DNA from: Bryobacterales bacterium
Lineage (GTDB): Bacteria > Acidobacteriota > Terriglobia > Bryobacterales > Bryobacteraceae
Direction: 5' to 3'
DNA: 9,592 nt
Assembly (NCBI GenBank): GCA_020853155.1
Contig: JADYZL010000281.1
Span: 1-9,592, forward strand
The position numbers and the translations under genes were made by a program. Positions 6,100-9,592 of the stretch are shown here, one piece after another. Within the stretch, counting starts at the first letter, position 1. Every line of letters begins with the position of its first letter. A model generated the notes under the pieces. The model worked only from the letters and a program-made list of their open reading frames with translations, made no database searches and had not been told where the DNA came from.

Positions 6100-7047
6100 A
6101 TGCCAAGACGCGTATCCATCGGCACCTGGGCTTACACGATCGGCCCTTACAGCGCCAACCCCGTTCCTTTCGAGACGGTCTGCGCCAAGCTGAAGGAGCT
6201 AGGCTTTGATGGCGTCGAGCTTGGGGCGTTCCCTCCGCATCCCAATCCTGGAAACCCCAACGGCCCGGATGCGGATTGGCCGGGCGCGCTTCCGGAGAAA
6301 GCACAACGGGCCGAACTTCGCGCCCAGATGGAAGAGCGCGGCCTGGGCTTTAGCGGGATCGCCGCGAATCTTTGGGGCGAGAAGCTACTCAATACCGAAG
6401 ATCCTTCGAAGTACATTCAGGAGTTCCGCCGGAACTGCGAGTTTGCGGTGGATCTCGGCATTGGCGGTGTGCGCGTCGATAGCGTTCAGCCCCCGACGAT
6501 TCTCCGCGAATTGGATGCGGCCACCGCGTTCAAGCGCATCGGCGGCACCTGGCGCACCTGCGCGAATATCGCGGCGGACCATGGGCTGAACATGATGTGG
6601 GAGTTCGAGCCCGGGTTTGCCTTCAACAAGCCAAGCGAAATTACGCGGGTGCATGATTTGGTGGATCGGCCGAATTTCGGGCTGATGTACGATACCTGCC
6701 ACGGGGAAATGGTGGGCGTCCAGGGGGCGCGGCAGGAAGGCGAGAAGGAAGTGTTCGCGAGCCAACTGGAGTTCATCCGCTTCCTTTCCGGCCGCATCAT
6801 CCATCTCCACCTGATCGATTCGGACGGAACGTGCCATAAGGATGCGAACGGCGACGACGAGACGAGCGCGCACCCGCCCTTCGGGCTCGGCTACCTGAAC
6901 TTTGACGAACTCGTACCTGCCATCCTCAAGGCATCCGACATTCCGCACGATTGGTGGACCATCGACCTTTGCTTCTGGCCCGACGCCTGGGAGGCTACCG
7001 CCGCCTGCAAGAAGGCCGTGGATGCGCTGGTGGAGAAGTTCGGCTAG
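6100..7047 (+). CDS. Sugar phosphate isomerase/epimerase family protein (PF01261)
   Basis: The 315-residue protein has the xylose-isomerase-like TIM barrel. It begins I-G-T-W-A-Y and continues with L-G-F-D-G-V-E-L-G (34-42). Likely metal and substrate ligands are E168 (M-W-E-F-E-P-G), D198 and H201 (Y-D-T-C-H), H235, H237 and D240 (H-L-H-L-I-D-S-D), and D289 (T-I-D-L-C-F-W), the last where many relatives have Glu. There is no signal peptide, so it is cytoplasmic. Family members isomerise or epimerise sugars, dehydrate inosose, or act on 3-keto C-glycosides; next to a DUF1080 protein and a Gfo/Idh/MocA oxidoreductase, work on a keto-sugar is likely. A strong AGGAGG (6085-6090) sits 9 bases before the ATG. 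The 95-base gap to the DUF1080 gene shows no terminator. Confidence 0.88.
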   Translation: MPRRVSIGTWAYTIGPYSANPVPFETVCAKLKELGFDGVELGAFPPHPNPGNPNGPDADWPGALPEKAQRAELRAQMEERGLGFSGIAANLWGEKLLNTEDPSKYIQEFRRNCEFAVDLGIGGVRVDSVQPPTILRELDAATAFKRIGGTWRTCANIAADHGLNMMWEFEPGFAFNKPSEITRVHDLVDRPNFGLMYDTCHGEMVGVQGARQEGEKEVFASQLEFIRFLSGRIIHLHLIDSDGTCHKDANGDDETSAHPPFGLGYLNFDELVPAILKASDIPHDWWTIDLCFWPDAWEATAACKKAVDALVEKFG

Positions 7048-7083
7048 AGAGAACGGCGGCACGAAGGACGCGAGGAGACGGAG

Positions 7084-8247
<1,164 letters not shown>

Positions 8248-8308
8248 CGCTTATGGCCGGCGTCCATCGCGGCTCGGGCGCGCCGCTTCCGAAAGCCGGC
8301 GAACGCCC

Positions 8309-9466
8309 TTAGGACGGCGCGGGCTCACTCATCGCGGGCCGGCCCAGCCCGGTACGCCACACGACTCCCAGCGCCAAGAGGATGTTGGTAATCGCGAACA
8401 GGAAGACCGGAACCAGTCCGAAGTGATCGCCGATCGCGCCCGCCACGGCCGCCCCCACGGCGACGAACAGATCGAAGAACGCCGTCAGCGCGGCAAGCGC
8501 CGAGGCGCGTTCGTACTCCGATACGCGATCCACCACGATAACCGCGAGCGACGGCCAGGGGAACGAGTAGCCGAAGCCGACAATCGCGGCCGCGGTCACC
8601 GACATTGCAACCGAATGGCTCAGAATCATCAGTCCGAAGCCCAGTGCCATCGTGGCCATCCCGCCCATCAGCGTCTTCCGAGGACCCCAGCGGTCCGGCA
8701 GCGAGCCCAGCAGCAGGCGGGACGAAAGCACGGTCATCGCGAAGGCCGTGAAGGCCGGCCCTCCCGCCACGCCCCTGGTATCGAGCAGCAGCGGCATGAA
8801 CGTAGCGAGGACGGCATAACCGATATTCGTGCAGCCCAGAATCGACCCCGGCAAGGCGACGACGCCTAAGCGGAGCTTCGGCTTCGGGCCGCCCTTTCGC
8901 ACCGGTGGCGGCACCGTGGCGAACAGAACCAACGCGCTCAGCAAGCCCGCCCCGATCACCAGCATGGCCGTGCGCGGGAACGTCGTCATCGCCTGCGCCA
9001 CCAGCGGGCCCACGGCCAGCCCACCCCAGACGCCGGAGGCCAGATAACCAAGCGCCTGGCTCCGCCCGCCTTCGGGCGCGACATCCACCACCCAAGCCAC
9101 GGCCCCGGTGAGAACGAACGCCTCGCCCAGACCGTGCGCCAATCGGCCGATCGCGAATCCGGCTACGCCGAACGCGGGAAGGTACAGGACCCCCGCCACA
9201 GAGCAGAGACAGAACCCCACCCAGAGGCCGAGCCGTCTACCGCGGCGGTCGGTGAACGGGCCCGCCCAGAGCCTGCCCGCCAGCGCGGCGGCGGAAAGCA
9301 TGCCCACTATCACGCCGGTGTAGAAGCGGTCTAAACCCAGGTCCTGCCGCAAATAGAGGGGCATCAGCGGCAGGGTACTGCCGATCGCGGTAAACGAAAG
9401 AAAAATCGAAAAGTGGACCAGAAACGGAGTCAGGCGTTGGCGCATATTCCGTTTACGGTCTGTCAC
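8309..9466 (-). CDS. Major facilitator superfamily transporter
   Basis: The 385-residue protein has about 12 hydrophobic segments in two halves, with the MFS motif A in the loop after the second helix (A-G-P-F-T-D-R-R-G-R-R, 68-78) and its echo in the second half (G-S-L-P-D-R-W-G-P-R-K, 254-264). The segment around 121-155 (G-A-V-A-W-V-V-D-V-A-P-E and G-x-x-x-G-P) fits helix 5 of drug or sugar efflux families such as the AraJ/YhhS type. Substrate is unknown; import or export of a sugar product is possible given the neighbouring locus, but it is on the opposite strand. The start is uncertain: GTG at 9464-9466 overlaps the upstream gene by 14 bases, while ATG at 9443-9445 (7 residues shorter) begins 7 bases after that gene's stop; neither has a clear ribosome-binding site. 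Its 3' end lies 61 bases from the convergent oxidoreductase gene. Confidence 0.9.
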   Translation of the reverse strand: MTDRKRNMRQRLTPFLVHFSIFLSFTAIGSTLPLMPLYLRQDLGLDRFYTGVIVGMLSAAALAGRLWAGPFTDRRGRRLGLWVGFCLCSVAGVLYLPAFGVAGFAIGRLAHGLGEAFVLTGAVAWVVDVAPEGGRSQALGYLASGVWGGLAVGPLVAQAMTTFPRTAMLVIGAGLLSALVLFATVPPPVRKGGPKPKLRLGVVALPGSILGCTNIGYAVLATFMPLLLDTRGVAGGPAFTAFAMTVLSSRLLLGSLPDRWGPRKTLMGGMATMALGFGLMILSHSVAMSVTAAAIVGFGYSFPWPSLAVIVVDRVSEYERASALAALTAFFDLFVAVGAAVAGAIGDHFGLVPVFLFAITNILLALGVVWRTGLGRPAMSEPAPS

Positions 9467-9592
9467 TGGGGCGCGTGGTGAACGGGGAACTTCCCTCCAC
9501 TTGGATCGCTCCCGGCTGCTTGCCCGCCTTCACCCATTCGTCCATCCAGGCTATGAAATTCCGATACCAGAATTCGCTGTTGCGCGGCTTCA
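9453..9592 (-). CDS. C-terminal part of an unidentified gene
   Basis: A minus-strand frame enters at the right edge and stops at TAA (9453-9455). It encodes 45 residues that look coding: rich in aromatic and charged residues (N-S-E-F-W-Y-R-N-F-I-A-W-M-D-E-W-V-K-A-G-K) and with codons like its neighbours. The pattern of an amphipathic helix with D-E-W-V-K-A-G-K-Q-P and a T-R-P near the end loosely recalls the C-terminus of alpha/beta-hydrolase or tannase-like esterases, but this is too short to name. The stop sits at the start of the transporter gene, so the two are probably co-transcribed. Most of the gene lies outside the window. Confidence 0.6.
   Translation of the reverse strand, partial: KPRNSEFWYRNFIAWMDEWVKAGKQPGAIQVEGSSPFTTRPSDRP

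Noticed and set aside
6385..7062. Minus-strand frame of 225 codons opposite the isomerase gene
   Set aside because: Shadow of a clear TIM-barrel coding sequence; the translation has no family features.
7048..7083. Purine-rich spacer containing ACGAAGGACGCGAGGAG, resembling repeated intergenic filler seen in some genomes
   Set aside because: Only one unit is present, so it is not a repeat here; it is explained as spacer plus ribosome-binding site.
8248..8308. Hairpin GCGGC/GCCGC (8269-8273 and 8282-8286) between convergent genes as a terminator
   Set aside because: Only five base pairs and no T-run on either strand; termination there is likely but not shown by the sequence.

Overview
The window looks like chromosomal DNA of an environmental, glycan-degrading bacterium. 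The best guess is an Acidobacteriota member of the Solibacter/Bryobacter type, with Planctomycetota or Verrucomicrobiota as alternatives. This rests on the mix of a Tat-exported sialidase-like protein, a DUF1080 protein, a PF01261 sugar isomerase and a Gfo/Idh/MocA oxidoreductase, beside exported proteins of unknown family. It is inference; no rRNA or marker gene is present.

Left edge (1 to about 700): a gene graveyard. Bases 3-53 resemble the 3' end of a DUF1080 gene with its reading frame broken. Bases 189-470 on the minus strand are the 3' end of a sialidase-like gene, closely related to the intact one at 3992-5185. Bases 471-702 hold nothing I can name.

Unknown cassette (703-3605): a sigma70-like promoter whose -10 box lies only 5 bases from the likely start codon, followed by three tightly spaced plus-strand genes. 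They encode a small helical exported protein, a six-cysteine exported protein, and an exported protein with a beta-rich N-terminal part and a HEAT-like C-terminal part. By eye the DNA is more AT-rich than the right half. The cassette lies between two directly repeated sialidase 3' ends that share a 124-bp perfectly identical block (220-343 and 4023-4146), while the sequence on either side of that block is only about 70-80% identical. A 14-bp tandem duplication covers the last stop codon. Bases 3606-3991 have no convincing gene.

Glycan locus (3992-8247): the intact Tat-exported sialidase-like gene on the minus strand diverges from a plus-strand set: exported DUF1080 protein (3-keto-glycoside hydrolase family), TIM-barrel isomerase/epimerase, and NAD(P)-dependent oxidoreductase. 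This combination fits glycan breakdown through 3-keto sugars: the exported enzymes would cut glycosides outside the cytoplasm and the cytoplasmic isomerase and oxidoreductase would process the keto-sugar. The 213-bp divergent spacer carries an extended -10 box and two inverted repeats.

Right edge (8309-9592): a minus-strand major facilitator transporter overlaps or directly follows the 3' end of an unidentified gene that runs off the window. The transporter converges on the oxidoreductase gene.
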